Shown piece by piece: positions 51,254-59,503 of a stretch of DNA of 64,000 nt. Under the pieces are notes generated by a model, which was given only the letters and a program-made list of their open reading frames with translations, made no database searches and was not told the DNA's origin. Location: assembly GCA_017620335.1 (NCBI GenBank), contig JAFZQO010000006.1:78650-142649 (forward strand). Reading direction: 5' to 3'. Each line of letters begins with the position of its first letter. The stretch's first letter is position 1. A program made the position numbers and the translations under genes. Source of the DNA: Bacteroidales bacterium (GTDB lineage: Bacteria > Bacteroidota > Bacteroidia > Bacteroidales > UBA932).

Positions 51254-52578
51254 ATGCCGGAATTCTTGTCCTCGTATTTCTTGATCTCGGCCTGCTTGCG
51301 CTTAACCTGGACCTTCGCCGCCACGAGCAGGGCCTTGAGATTCTCAAGGGACGAGACCGCTTCCTTGTATTCCGCCTCAAGCGCAGCGAGTTTTTCTGTC
51401 AGCTCGGTGAGCCTTGTCCTGGCCTTCCCCAGGGCTTCCGAAGCCTTGTCGGCATTCTTCCCTGACGCGATGGCGGAATCGTAGGCCGCCTGCTTCGCCT
51501 TGACGGCCTCCTTGGCGGTCATTACCTTGGCGGACTGCGTTTCCTTGCCGGAAGGATAGTCATTGATGATCTTGTTCGCCTTCTTCAGGTCTTTATCCGC
51601 AGCACTTTCCTGCGCCTTGTAATATGCGAGCTCCGTGCCTCTGAACCAGTCGCGGTAGCGCACCCAGGCGTGCAGCCAGACCTTCGCGATACTCTCCACC
51701 GCATCGGCGAAAATGACCTTGCTGTACTCGAAAAAATGCTCCTTGAAAGCATCCGACTCCCTGTATAACTGACGCGTAATGTCGGAAGGCACGTGGTCAG
51801 CCGGGATCAACCGGTATGCCATAAGATATGAGTATTGTGATATGCCACTCATGTAGTCCCATGTATTGTTGCAGCCGCGCCCCCAGTCCCAAACGAATTC
51901 GCGCTTCTCCAGTTCATCTTCGACATATTCCATAAGTTCGGACATCTCCGGTTGCTTGAGCGGATAGCCTTCCGGGTCGTAGAAGAAACGGTTGTTGTCG
52001 TCGTCAACGTAGTATGAGTTCTGCACCTGCTTGTCCCATATCTCCTCGATAAACGCGTGCACGTCATTGTCGTTGGCGAAAGAACGGGCGTCGCAGTGCA
52101 AGGGCATATGGCAATCCGCGATATAATGGGACAGGATGAAGAAACGCATTGCAATATGGTTGTTCGAAGGGACGATGGGGGAGCCCTCATTCTCCATCGT
52201 CAGAATCTTGAACGAGTCGATGAGGCTTTCTGTAAAAGACTCGCAACGGTCGCACAGGTTGTGTTTCTTCTCAAGGAAAAAAGGCTTTCCATACAGATCC
52301 GACCTTAAACCGTACTGGTACAACTGAAGGGTCGGGGGCATGATCCTGAAAGAGGGAGTGGCCTCCCCGTCGTCAGGCCTGTACTTGACTATGTGACTCG
52401 TAGACATATCCTTGAACACGGAATCGGGATACCATGACCCGGAGATGACGAAATCACGGTAGTTCTTGAACCAGGTGATCAGTGCCTTGGCGTCGTCCTT
52501 CTGCCTTTCGGGAATCTTCGCCTTCTCAATCCTCTTCATGGCCATCATGGCCAGCCATGCGTGCGTGTACTTTTTCAT
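51250..52578 (-). CDS. S1/P1 nuclease / zinc phospholipase C-fold protein with C-terminal coiled coil
   Basis: A 442-residue protein. Putative zinc ligands are H6 in KKYTHAW, the Asp in GSWYPD, SHYIADCHMPLHCD near residue 155, and HAFIEEIWD near 176. These follow the H...D...HxxxD...HxxxD arrangement of the S1/P1-PLC fold. The last ~110 residues are charged and helical (coiled coil, A/K/E-rich). No signal peptide is visible, which is unusual for the fold. The start MKKYTHAW puts the first ligand at the N-terminus. Its stop overlaps the PCMD stop (convergent). Confidence 0.65.
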   Translation of the reverse strand: MKKYTHAWLAMMAMKRIEKAKIPERQKDDAKALITWFKNYRDFVISGSWYPDSVFKDMSTSHIVKYRPDDGEATPSFRIMPPTLQLYQYGLRSDLYGKPFFLEKKHNLCDRCESFTESLIDSFKILTMENEGSPIVPSNNHIAMRFFILSHYIADCHMPLHCDARSFANDNDVHAFIEEIWDKQVQNSYYVDDDNNRFFYDPEGYPLKQPEMSELMEYVEDELEKREFVWDWGRGCNNTWDYMSGISQYSYLMAYRLIPADHVPSDITRQLYRESDAFKEHFFEYSKVIFADAVESIAKVWLHAWVRYRDWFRGTELAYYKAQESAADKDLKKANKIINDYPSGKETQSAKVMTAKEAVKAKQAAYDSAIASGKNADKASEALGKARTRLTELTEKLAALEAEYKEAVSSLENLKALLVAAKVQVKRKQAEIKKYEDKNSGI

Positions 52579-52695
52579 AACATAAAAAAAAGTGATTATT
52601 ACAAAAATAAACAAAAAAACAACAAAACAATTATTGCATCCGTCCGTCTATTATATGTTTACAGGCTTTTCCATTGCTTGTACGCGAATAATACG

Positions 52696-52703
52696 TATAT
52701 TTG
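52696..52703 (+). promoter_or_regulatory. -7 element of the secreted protein at 52724
   Basis: TATATTTG, exact TAnnTTTG, 20 bases before the ATG. Confidence 0.6.
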
Positions 52704-52723
52704 AACAAAATAATACTGAAGAG

Positions 52724-53161
52724 ATGAAACGCACCCTCACCATCATTGCATTCCTGATGCTTTCCGTGCTGGCCTTCGCCCAGCGTACGGACTATTGCTC
52801 CGTCAAGGCCGACAACAAGGACTATCAAGTGTTCTCATTCCAGGATGAGAGCGGCACTCCCGGGTATTACCTTAGCCTCGGCGCCCCTACCTGCATCTAT
52901 ATCGGTTCCAATGCCGCTGAGGCGCAGCGCACCCTCAATTCCCTTGTGAACCTTGTCGATTCCCCGGAGGGCACCGTCCAGGAGTTCCAGGCCCGCACGC
53001 TGGCCGGCGGCAAGCTCGGCGCCTTCGGTACCACCAATTCCGTCGTGGAGAAGAAATCGGGTCCCAAGCATATTTGTTTCCCTTACAACCAGTCAGAATC
53101 CTATCTGACCAAGAAGGCCGCGACCGCCATCAGCGCGGCCGCCAAGGGCACTCTCAAATAA
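52724..53161 (+). CDS. Small secreted hypothetical protein
   Basis: A 145-residue protein with a signal peptide MKRTLTIIAFLMLSVLAFA then Q. The mature part (~125 residues) has no domain that I recognise; it contains two or three Cys and a plausible beta-rich core. The start is fixed by the -7 box 20 bases upstream and the signal peptide; an in-frame ATG at 52592 would cross the promoter. Followed by a strong terminator. Confidence 0.75.
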   Translation: MKRTLTIIAFLMLSVLAFAQRTDYCSVKADNKDYQVFSFQDESGTPGYYLSLGAPTCIYIGSNAAEAQRTLNSLVNLVDSPEGTVQEFQARTLAGGKLGAFGTTNSVVEKKSGPKHICFPYNQSESYLTKKAATAISAAAKGTLK

Positions 53162-53181
53162 TCGACCCGTCGAAATATACG

Positions 53182-53213
53182 AAAACGGCTGACCCTTCCG
53201 GGCCAGCCGTTTT
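53182..53213. terminator. Bidirectional terminator between convergent genes
   Basis: AAAACGGCTGACCC and GGGCCAGCCGTTTT form a 14-bp stem with one mismatch and a TTCC loop. A-tract and T-tract at the ends allow termination on both strands. Confidence 0.9.
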
Positions 53214-53231
53214 CCATGTGTCGGCGCGCTG

Positions 53232-54344
53232 CTATTTGAAGAGCAGGCGTGCGAAGGTGTTGAGGTAGAGACGCCAGTTGAACCACACGTGGCCGCCGTC
53301 GGAGGCGTAGATGGTGTGCTCCATGCCGTTGCGCTCGAGGGCCTTGTCGAGGACCTCGGTGTTCGGCCATGCAAAGTCGTCGGTGCCGCAGCCTACCCAG
53401 TAGAGCTTGTAGCCGGCCTTCTTGATGCCCTGGAGCTGGGCGTCGAGCTCGTCGCTCTCACGGATGCCGCAGCTGAGGGGGCAGATGTAGTCGAACACGT
53501 CGGGATAGAGGATGGTGGCGCGGGTGGTGTGGCCGCCGCCCATGGAGAGGCCTGCGATGGCGCGGGAGGCCTTCTTGGGGATGGCCCTGTAGTTCTTCTC
53601 GATGAAGGGGACGATCTCGGTGACGAGGCTCTTGACATAGGCGTCGGGCTCGTTGACCTGCTTGGTAGGGAGGTTCAGGGTTCCGGCGGCCTGCTGTCCG
53701 GGATTGCCATTAGGCATCACGACGATCATAGGCTCGGCGAGGCCCTTCTCGATGAGGTTGTCCATGATCTGGGCGGTGCGGCCCATGGAGATCCAGGCCT
53801 CCTCATCGCCGCCGGCTCCGTGAAGGAGATAGAGGACGGGATATTTCTTCTTGGGATTGGCCTCGTAGCCGTAAGGGGTGTAGACGGTCAGGCGGCGGTT
53901 GATGCCGAGGATCTGGCTGTCATACCAGGGATGGCTGACGGTGCCGCGCTGGTTGGCCTCGACGTAGTTCTCGCTGCGCTCGCCGGGGATTATCACCATG
54001 CTGAGGAATCGTGTGCCGTCGCGCTGGACGAGGATGTTCTGGGGATCGTTTACGGAGACGCCGTCCACCACGAAGTTATAGGTGTAGATCTCGGGACGGG
54101 GGCAGGGGAGCTTGACGGACCAGACGTTGTTCTCGCCGCGGCGCATGTCGACCGCACCGGTCCAAGAGGTGCTGAGCCTGACGACGGTGGCATAGTCGGC
54201 GCGGAAGCGGAAGGTCACGCTGTCATTCTGGATTTCGGGGGATACGACACGGCCGCCTCCTCTCTGGAAGTTGGCCAGTTCCTGGGCGTTCAGGGTGCCT
54301 GCAACCATGCAGAGCGCTGCGATGACGGTAAGGATCTTTTTCAT
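53232..54344 (-). CDS. Secreted CE1-type esterase (feruloyl/acetyl-xylan esterase-like) with N-terminal E-set domain
   Basis: A 370-residue protein with a signal peptide (MKKILTVIAALCMVAGTLNA). Residues ~30-125 look like a CBM48-type immunoglobulin-like domain (SVTFRFRADYATVVRLS, YTYNFVVDGV). The alpha/beta-hydrolase domain has LYLLHGAGGDEEAW near 171, nucleophile GLSMGGGHT near 260, and C-terminal DGGHVWFNW with catalytic His near 352. Such enzymes act on xylan side groups, in line with the GH115/acetylesterase pair 7 kb upstream. Start chosen at the signal peptide. Confidence 0.88.
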   Translation of the reverse strand: MKKILTVIAALCMVAGTLNAQELANFQRGGGRVVSPEIQNDSVTFRFRADYATVVRLSTSWTGAVDMRRGENNVWSVKLPCPRPEIYTYNFVVDGVSVNDPQNILVQRDGTRFLSMVIIPGERSENYVEANQRGTVSHPWYDSQILGINRRLTVYTPYGYEANPKKKYPVLYLLHGAGGDEEAWISMGRTAQIMDNLIEKGLAEPMIVVMPNGNPGQQAAGTLNLPTKQVNEPDAYVKSLVTEIVPFIEKNYRAIPKKASRAIAGLSMGGGHTTRATILYPDVFDYICPLSCGIRESDELDAQLQGIKKAGYKLYWVGCGTDDFAWPNTEVLDKALERNGMEHTIYASDGGHVWFNWRLYLNTFARLLFK

Positions 54345-54374
54345 AAAAGTTTGTGTTTTAGTGAAGTGTTTGTG

Positions 54375-54382
54375 CAAAGATA
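54375..54382 (-). promoter_or_regulatory. -7 element of the CE1 esterase gene
   Basis: TATCTTTG on the minus strand, 30 bases before the ATG. Confidence 0.6.
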
Positions 54383-54473
54383 GGCAATGCGATGATTCCG
54401 GACTTTACGCAATTGTCAATATGTTTCACATAATGTTCAATCGGAATCTCTTGATATGCTGGGAGAAAAGAAG

Positions 54474-54481
54474 TATTTTTG
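54474..54481 (+). promoter_or_regulatory. -7 element of the flavodoxin gene
   Basis: TATTTTTG, exact TAnnTTTG, 19 bases before the ATG, with a partial -33 (TTGA) near 54451. Confidence 0.6.
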
Positions 54482-54500
54482 CGCATTAAACATTACAGTT

Positions 54501-55316
54501 ATGAAAAAGATCGTTCTTTTCGCAGCGATACTCATCGCTTCTGTAGCCTGCTCTCAGAGCAAGGCCCCCAAGGCACTCGTCCTTTATTATTCCCAGACCG
54601 AAACGACCGCCAAGGTCGCCCAGGAGATAAGCAACCTTCTCGGAGCAGACATCGAGGAGATCGCCCTTGTAAACCCTTACGACGGCACCTACCAGGAGAC
54701 CATCGCCCGCTCCAACGAGGAGAGGCAGAGCGGCAAGCTCCCGGAGCTCAAGCCCCTGAACTCCGACCTCAAGAAATACGACGTAATCTTCCTCGGATAC
54801 CCGATCTGGTTCGGCACCTATGCCCTTCCTATCGGCTCCCTGCTGGAATCTGTTGACTTCAGCGGCAAGAAGGTCGTCCCCTTCTGCACCTTCGGAAGCG
54901 GCGGTCTTGACGCCAGCGTAAAGGACCTCAAGGCCAACATTGCCGGCGCCGAGGTGCTTCCCGGCTATGGCGTGAGGCAGGCCCGCATCGACGCGATGCC
55001 CGCGGAGGTCGAGCGCTTCCTGAAGGCGGGCGGCTTCCTCGGCGGAGAGTTCGCCCAGCCGGGCGAATTCTCGGAGATGAAGCCGGCCACCGAGGCCGAG
55101 GCGGCCATCTTCGACGCCGCCGTATCGACCTATCCGATGATCCGCGCCACTGCCCAGAACGTGGCCTCCAGGGCCATTGAGGGCGGCACCGAGTATCTCT
55201 TCGAGGCCCGTGACATCCCCCGCGACCCCGAGCATCCCGAGATGGCCGGCACCAGCAAGATCTACGTCCTCGCACTCGACGGACAGGACCCCGTGTTCAC
55301 TCAGGTCGTAAGATAA
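54501..55316 (+). CDS. Flavodoxin-domain lipoprotein
   Basis: A 271-residue protein. The N-terminus is a lipoprotein-like signal (MKKIVLFAAILIASVAC), so it is probably anchored outside the cytoplasm. The flavodoxin domain follows: FMN-phosphate loop YYSQTETTAKVA near residue 30, then YPIWFGTYALPI and FCTFGSGG as FMN-ring loops. About 100 C-terminal residues beyond the flavodoxin core show no recognised domain. An extracytoplasmic flavodoxin is unusual and implies an electron partner in the periplasm. The regulator gene starts 2 bases after its stop. Confidence 0.8.
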   Translation: MKKIVLFAAILIASVACSQSKAPKALVLYYSQTETTAKVAQEISNLLGADIEEIALVNPYDGTYQETIARSNEERQSGKLPELKPLNSDLKKYDVIFLGYPIWFGTYALPIGSLLESVDFSGKKVVPFCTFGSGGLDASVKDLKANIAGAEVLPGYGVRQARIDAMPAEVERFLKAGGFLGGEFAQPGEFSEMKPATEAEAAIFDAAVSTYPMIRATAQNVASRAIEGGTEYLFEARDIPRDPEHPEMAGTSKIYVLALDGQDPVFTQVVR

Positions 55317-55318
55317 CG

Positions 55319-56698
55319 ATGGCTTCCGGGGCGGGGAAGATACTGGTAGTGGATGACAACGCCGGCATACGCCGGACGTTGGAGATCCTGTTGCCGGTAC
55401 ACTTCTCCGAAGTGAAGACCATACCCTCGCCGGTGACGCTGGTATCTACTCTGGAGCAATTCCAGCCGGACGTCGTGTTGCTGGACATGAATTTCCATAC
55501 CAGTATCAATACCGGCAATGAAGGCCTCTACTGGGCAGGGGAGATCAAGAAGATGGTCTCCGAGGTGGAGGTAGTTCTGTTTACGGCTTACGCCGACATC
55601 CAGCTGGCGGTGGAAGGGATGAAGAGGGGAGCCTTCGACTTTATAGTGAAGCCGTGGGAGAATGAAAAGCTGGTGGAAGTCCTGACCGCCGCCCGGGACA
55701 AGGCCCGCAAGGCGAAGGGTGTCAGGCCGGCCCCGGTCACGTCCGAGGCGCCTCACGCGCCGCAGGACCTCGCTCCGGGGCAGGTCGGGGATCCGATGTT
55801 CTGGGGCACCTCCCCGTCCATGAAATCCATCCGCAAGACGCTTGACAAGATCGCCCCGACGGATGCGACCGTGCTGATTACCGGCGAGAACGGTACCGGT
55901 AAGGACGTTCTCGCCCGGGAGATCCACTTCCGAAGCCTCCGGAGAGACAGACCTATGGTAGTTGTCGACGCCGGAGCCATCACCGAGACCCTCTTTGAAA
56001 GCGAGCTCTTTGGACACGTGAAAGGAGCTTTCACTGACGCGTTTACTGACCATGTAGGAAAGTTTGAGCAGGCCGACGGCGGTACCCTTTTCCTCGACGA
56101 GATCGGCAATATCCCGCTCCATCTGCAGGCTAAACTTTTGCGTGTGATCCAGAGCCGCAGCATCGTCCGTGTTGGCGGTACTAATGCCATTCCGGTGGAT
56201 ATCAGGCTGATTTGCGCTACCAATAAGGACCTCGAGGCGCTAGTGCGCGAAGGTCGTTTCCGCGAGGACCTTTACTACCGCATCAATACCGTCCATGTCG
56301 CACTGCCGCCCCTACGGGAGCGTCGCGAGGACATCGTACCGTTGGCAGATATGTTCCTGAAGGGGTTCGCGGAGAAGTATCACAGGCCGCTGACCGGGCT
56401 CGCGGCGGACGCCGCCGGCGCGCTGCAGGCGCAGCGCTGGGGCGGCAATGTCCGCGAGCTCCAGAACTGCATCGAGAAGGCCGTCATTCTCTCGGAAGGA
56501 ACTGTCCTGACCGTATCTGACCTGGCGCTGGATGCCCGATCTGCAACTGGCATGACGGATTCCTCCGACACTGCTGCCGAGGAGCGGCTCGTCCGCGACG
56601 CCATGCTGCGCACGGGCGGCAATGTCTCCGCCGCAGCGAAGCTGCTCGGAGTCAGCCGCCCCACCCTCTACGCCAAACTTAAAAAGTACGGTCTCTGA
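55319..56698 (+). CDS. Sigma-54-dependent response regulator, NtrC family
   Basis: A 459-residue protein. The receiver domain has acidic pair VVDDN, phospho-Asp in LLDMNF near residue 57, and Lys in VKPWE. The AAA+ domain has Walker A GENGTGKD near 186, the sigma-54 contact loop as GAFTDA (canonical GAFTGA), and Walker B GGTLFLDEIGNIP. Below it are the arginine-finger region and a C-terminal Fis-type helix-turn-helix (NVSAAAKLLGVSRPTLYAKLKKY). Its kinase follows 1 base later. Likely activator of the sigma-54 promoter at 57981. Confidence 0.93.
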   Translation: MASGAGKILVVDDNAGIRRTLEILLPVHFSEVKTIPSPVTLVSTLEQFQPDVVLLDMNFHTSINTGNEGLYWAGEIKKMVSEVEVVLFTAYADIQLAVEGMKRGAFDFIVKPWENEKLVEVLTAARDKARKAKGVRPAPVTSEAPHAPQDLAPGQVGDPMFWGTSPSMKSIRKTLDKIAPTDATVLITGENGTGKDVLAREIHFRSLRRDRPMVVVDAGAITETLFESELFGHVKGAFTDAFTDHVGKFEQADGGTLFLDEIGNIPLHLQAKLLRVIQSRSIVRVGGTNAIPVDIRLICATNKDLEALVREGRFREDLYYRINTVHVALPPLRERREDIVPLADMFLKGFAEKYHRPLTGLAADAAGALQAQRWGGNVRELQNCIEKAVILSEGTVLTVSDLALDARSATGMTDSSDTAAEERLVRDAMLRTGGNVSAAAKLLGVSRPTLYAKLKKYGL

Positions 56699-56699
56699 C

Positions 56700-57575
56700 A
56701 TGCCACTCTACCTTATCATAATCCTCATCGTCCTCGCCGCCGTTCTCGCGGCGGTGGTTGCCACCGTCCGAACCCGGCGGCGGGACATCAAGAAGGTGGC
56801 ATACATGATGGACGCCCTGGAGGACGGCGAACTCAATTTCCGTTTCCAGGACAAGAACCGCTTCAACCGCACTCTCAACCGTATCCGCACCATCTTTGAA
56901 AAGCAGCGGCAGGCTCACGAGCAGGATTCCTGGACAAAACTCATACGCGTGCTCACGCACGAGATCATGAACACCGTGGCGCCGATTGCTTCCCTGTCCG
57001 ACGCCATGGCCAAGTCCCTCGACGAGAACGGGCACAGCGAGCTTGACATGAAGGCCGGGCTGGAGACCATTTCCGATTCTTCGAAGAACCTCATAGGCTT
57101 CGTGCAGAACTACCGCCAGCTCTCCGGCGTGGCCAGGCCCGTACGCAAGGCTCTTGTACTGGACGAACTGATAACCAGCGTCTTGGCTCTCAACAGCGAG
57201 CAGGCTGCCTCATGCGGAGCAGAGATCTCCTTCCAGACCAAAGAGCCGGATCTTATCATCTACGCCGACGAAGGACAGATCTCGCAGATTCTTATCAACC
57301 TCATCAAGAACGCCCTCCAGGCTGGCGCTAAACACATCGTCATCAGCGCCGGGATGGGCGACGAGGACGACGTCTTCGTCCGCGTCGCCAACGACGGAGA
57401 GCCCATTCCCGTTTCCGCCCAGGAGCAGGTCTTCATTCCCTTCTACACCACCAAGAAGGAAGGCTCAGGCATCGGCCTCAGCATCTCCCGCCAGATCATG
57501 CGCAACCACAACGGCACCATCGAGCTCCTCCGCAGCGACGCCTCCCAGACCGTCTTCGAGCTCCGCTTCCGCTGA
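56700..57575 (+). CDS. Sensor histidine kinase partner of the NtrC-type regulator
   Basis: A 291-residue kinase. One N-terminal membrane helix (residues ~3-24) is followed by a short linker and no evident sensing domain. The H box is VLTHEIMNTVAP near residue 89. The N box NLIKNALQAG is near 201, and the G box EGSGIGLSISRQIM is near 260. ATG 56700 places the start just past the regulator stop; a longer frame would overlap it. The lack of a periplasmic loop suggests sensing in or near the membrane, perhaps through the adjacent transporter. Confidence 0.92.
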   Translation: MPLYLIIILIVLAAVLAAVVATVRTRRRDIKKVAYMMDALEDGELNFRFQDKNRFNRTLNRIRTIFEKQRQAHEQDSWTKLIRVLTHEIMNTVAPIASLSDAMAKSLDENGHSELDMKAGLETISDSSKNLIGFVQNYRQLSGVARPVRKALVLDELITSVLALNSEQAASCGAEISFQTKEPDLIIYADEGQISQILINLIKNALQAGAKHIVISAGMGDEDDVFVRVANDGEPIPVSAQEQVFIPFYTTKKEGSGIGLSISRQIMRNHNGTIELLRSDASQTVFELRFR

Positions 57576-57617
57576 TTTCCCCCTCACACCCCTCACCCCT
57601 CACCACTCACCCCCGCA

Positions 57618-57745
57618 TCCTTCTACCTCCGGTCGAAGGATAACGCCCTTTTTACCGAAAACTGCCACTTCCTTCTACCTCCGGTCGAAGGATAACGCCT
57701 TTTTTGTCGAAAACTGCCACTTCCTTCTACCTCCGGTCGAAGGAT
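57618..57745 (+). repeat. 52-bp tandem palindromic repeat, three copies
   Basis: Units at 57618-57669 and 57670-57721 differ at only a few positions; a third, partial one spans 57722-57745. Each holds a hairpin, CCTTCTACC...GGTCGAAGG (57619-57639, 57671-57691, 57723-57743), then CGAAAACTGCCAC. It begins 42 bases after the kinase stop, following a C-rich stretch with CCCCTCAC(C) repeats. Confidence 0.88.
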
Positions 57746-57754
57746 GTTGCCGTC

Positions 57755-57876
57755 TGCCCGCAGGTTGCGGTGTTTTCGGCTTGACGTGCGGGTGAATGCC
57801 CGCAGGTTAGGGCGTTTTCGGCTTGACGTGCGGGAGAATGCCCGCAGGGGAGGGCAAAAACGGGGTAGCCTGCGGG
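57755..57876 (+). repeat. 42-bp tandem palindromic repeat, three copies
   Basis: Units at 57755-57796, 57797-57838 and 57839-57876 start TGCCCGCAGG. Each can fold through CCCGCA/TGCGGG (8 bp in the third). The first two share GTTTTCGGCTTGACGTGCGGG. It abuts the 52-bp array but has an unrelated sequence. Confidence 0.85.
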
Positions 57877-57926
57877 AGTGTAAAGTGTAAAGGGAAAGTG
57901 TAAAGGAGTGTAAAGGACTTTACACT
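57877..57926 (+). promoter_or_regulatory. AGTGTAAAG motif cluster and perfect palindrome, candidate activator sites
   Basis: AGTGTAAAG occurs at 57877, 57884, 57897 and 57907. The last forms a perfect inverted repeat with CTTTACACT (57918-57926), separated by GA. The palindrome centre is about 91 bases upstream of the predicted sigma-54 transcription start, a common distance for NtrC-family enhancer sites. It could alternatively be a short hairpin terminator (followed by TTTTC). Confidence 0.6.
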
Positions 57927-57980
57927 TTTCGTATTATCGATTCGAGGGGTTAATGATTGGTGATCAATGCTTTAACGAGT

Positions 57981-57997
57981 TTGGCACGGCAGATGCT
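57981..57997 (+). promoter_or_regulatory. Sigma-54 (-24/-12) promoter of the TolC/ABC export operon
   Basis: TTGGCACG, GCAG, ATGCT: the YTGGCACG-N4-TTGCW consensus with one mismatch (A for T). GG and GC are exactly 10 bases apart. Transcription would start near 58008, 24 bases before the proposed start at 58032. It lies 406 bases downstream of the NtrC-type regulator/kinase pair. Confidence 0.75.
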
Positions 57998-58031
57998 TGC
58001 ACGTGCGGGTATAGCAAAACAATGGTATAAG

Positions 58032-59501
58032 TTGAAAAGAGAGTTTTACATTTTGCTTATTGTGGTGATGGGGCTTTCCGCCGTGATGGCGGGAGCCTCA
58101 GAGCCGCAGGGCAAAGGAGCCTGGGGACATGAGATGTCCGGCCAGGCCGGCCAGGACGGAGAAATGGTCAGTGGGGGAGAGGTGAAAGAGGGGAGAGTCA
58201 TGACGCTGAAGGAGTGCATGGAGTATGCGGTTTCCAATTCTACGAAGATGAGGATACAGGAAGCGGAGGTCGGAAACGCCCGCCTCGCGAGGCGCGAGGC
58301 GATTCTGAACGCGTTCCTGCCGGGCATCAGTACGAGCACTTCAGCGTCATACAGTTTCGGCCGCAACATCGACCCTGAGACCAACACCTACATCAACACA
58401 AGGTCTTTCAGCAACAGCTACAGCCTTGGCGCAAGCATCACCCTCTTCAACGGATTCAGCGCGGTAAACAATCTTAAGATCTCAGAGACATCGCTCAAGA
58501 TGGGGGAGACCCGCGAGCGCCAGACCGAAGCAGACATCTGCCTGGCGGTGATGGAGGCGTACTACAATGTGGTGTATTACAAGCGATTGACGGTTATTTG
58601 CGAGGAGCATGTTGCTACGGCGGAGACTTCACTTAAAAAGGCTCAGCGCGAAGAGGGGCTTGGCCTGAAGGGCCATGCAGACGTGGTGCAGATGGAGGCG
58701 GACCTGGCCGACCGCCAGTACGACTTGATCAATACACGGAACATGTATGAGAATCAACTCCTGACGCTGGAGGACCTGATGTTCTGGCCTATGGACGAGG
58801 AACTGGTGATCGATACCGGGATGCCTGGTCAGTCCGGAAATGAAGCAATAGTGACCGGGAGTCCTTCCTCAAGAGAAAGCATCTCGGGAAATATCGAGAC
58901 CGATGAAACCATCGCCTTCGCCCTTCGGCACAATCCGGTGGTGCTGCTCGCGGACGGGGCGAGGCTCAACGCGCAACGCGAGCTGAGCACCGCCCGGTGG
59001 CAGCTCCTGCCGTCGGTCAGCGTTTCCGGAGGATGGGGTACGAGTTACTACAACTACACCGGAAGCCCGATTGCGCCGTACATGGAAATGCTCAAACGCA
59101 ACGGCGGCGAGTACCTCTCGATGTCGATGAGCATTCCCATCTTCAACCGCCTCTCGCGTCGCACGGCAATTGCGCGGAAGCGCAATGCCCTGGCGACCGC
59201 CGAGGCGCAGTACGACCAGGCCCTTCGCGACGTCGAGTCCGAGGTCCGCAGGGCTGTCCAGGACCGCGACGGCGCCGCCCGCGCCTGCACCCAGGCACAG
59301 TACAAGGCCGAGCTTCAGGAGGAGGCTTACAACCTTAATCTGAAGAAACTGGAGCAGGGCCTCATCTCTCCTCTGGAGTTCCAGACGGCGAATAACAATT
59401 ACCTCAGAGCCAAGGCCGACGAGATGAACAGCCTCTTCCAGTATCTCATCAAGCAGGCTGTCGTAAGATACTATAACGGAGAAGAATACATTAACCAATA
59501 A
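58032..59501 (+). CDS. TolC-family outer membrane efflux protein
   Basis: A 489-residue outer-membrane channel subunit. The TTG start at 58032 gives a normal signal peptide (M)KREFYILLIVVMGLSAVMAGA and lies downstream of the sigma-54 promoter. Longer readings (GTG 57957, ATG 57993) would begin inside it. Two OEP repeats are seen, the first from MTLKECMEYAVSNSTKM and the second from TIAFALRHNPVV. Coiled-coil helices (QREEGLGLKGHADVVQMEADL; KLEQGLISPLEFQTA) follow, typical of TolC. Partner genes follow directly. Confidence 0.88.
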   Translation: MKREFYILLIVVMGLSAVMAGASEPQGKGAWGHEMSGQAGQDGEMVSGGEVKEGRVMTLKECMEYAVSNSTKMRIQEAEVGNARLARREAILNAFLPGISTSTSASYSFGRNIDPETNTYINTRSFSNSYSLGASITLFNGFSAVNNLKISETSLKMGETRERQTEADICLAVMEAYYNVVYYKRLTVICEEHVATAETSLKKAQREEGLGLKGHADVVQMEADLADRQYDLINTRNMYENQLLTLEDLMFWPMDEELVIDTGMPGQSGNEAIVTGSPSSRESISGNIETDETIAFALRHNPVVLLADGARLNAQRELSTARWQLLPSVSVSGGWGTSYYNYTGSPIAPYMEMLKRNGGEYLSMSMSIPIFNRLSRRTAIARKRNALATAEAQYDQALRDVESEVRRAVQDRDGAARACTQAQYKAELQEEAYNLNLKKLEQGLISPLEFQTANNNYLRAKADEMNSLFQYLIKQAVVRYYNGEEYINQ

Positions 59502-59503
59502 CC

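Noticed and set aside
52672-52688. Another GG-N10-GC sigma-54-like match upstream of 52724
   Set aside because: The -24 half is AGGCTT, a poor match, and a perfect -7 box (TATATTTG) already explains the promoter.
57618-57876. CRISPR array
   Set aside because: Same reason: whole-unit tandem copies with no spacers, and only three units of each type.
57957-58031. GTG or ATG starts for the TolC protein upstream of 58032
   Set aside because: They lie before or inside the predicted sigma-54 promoter and would push the signal peptide to an internal position.
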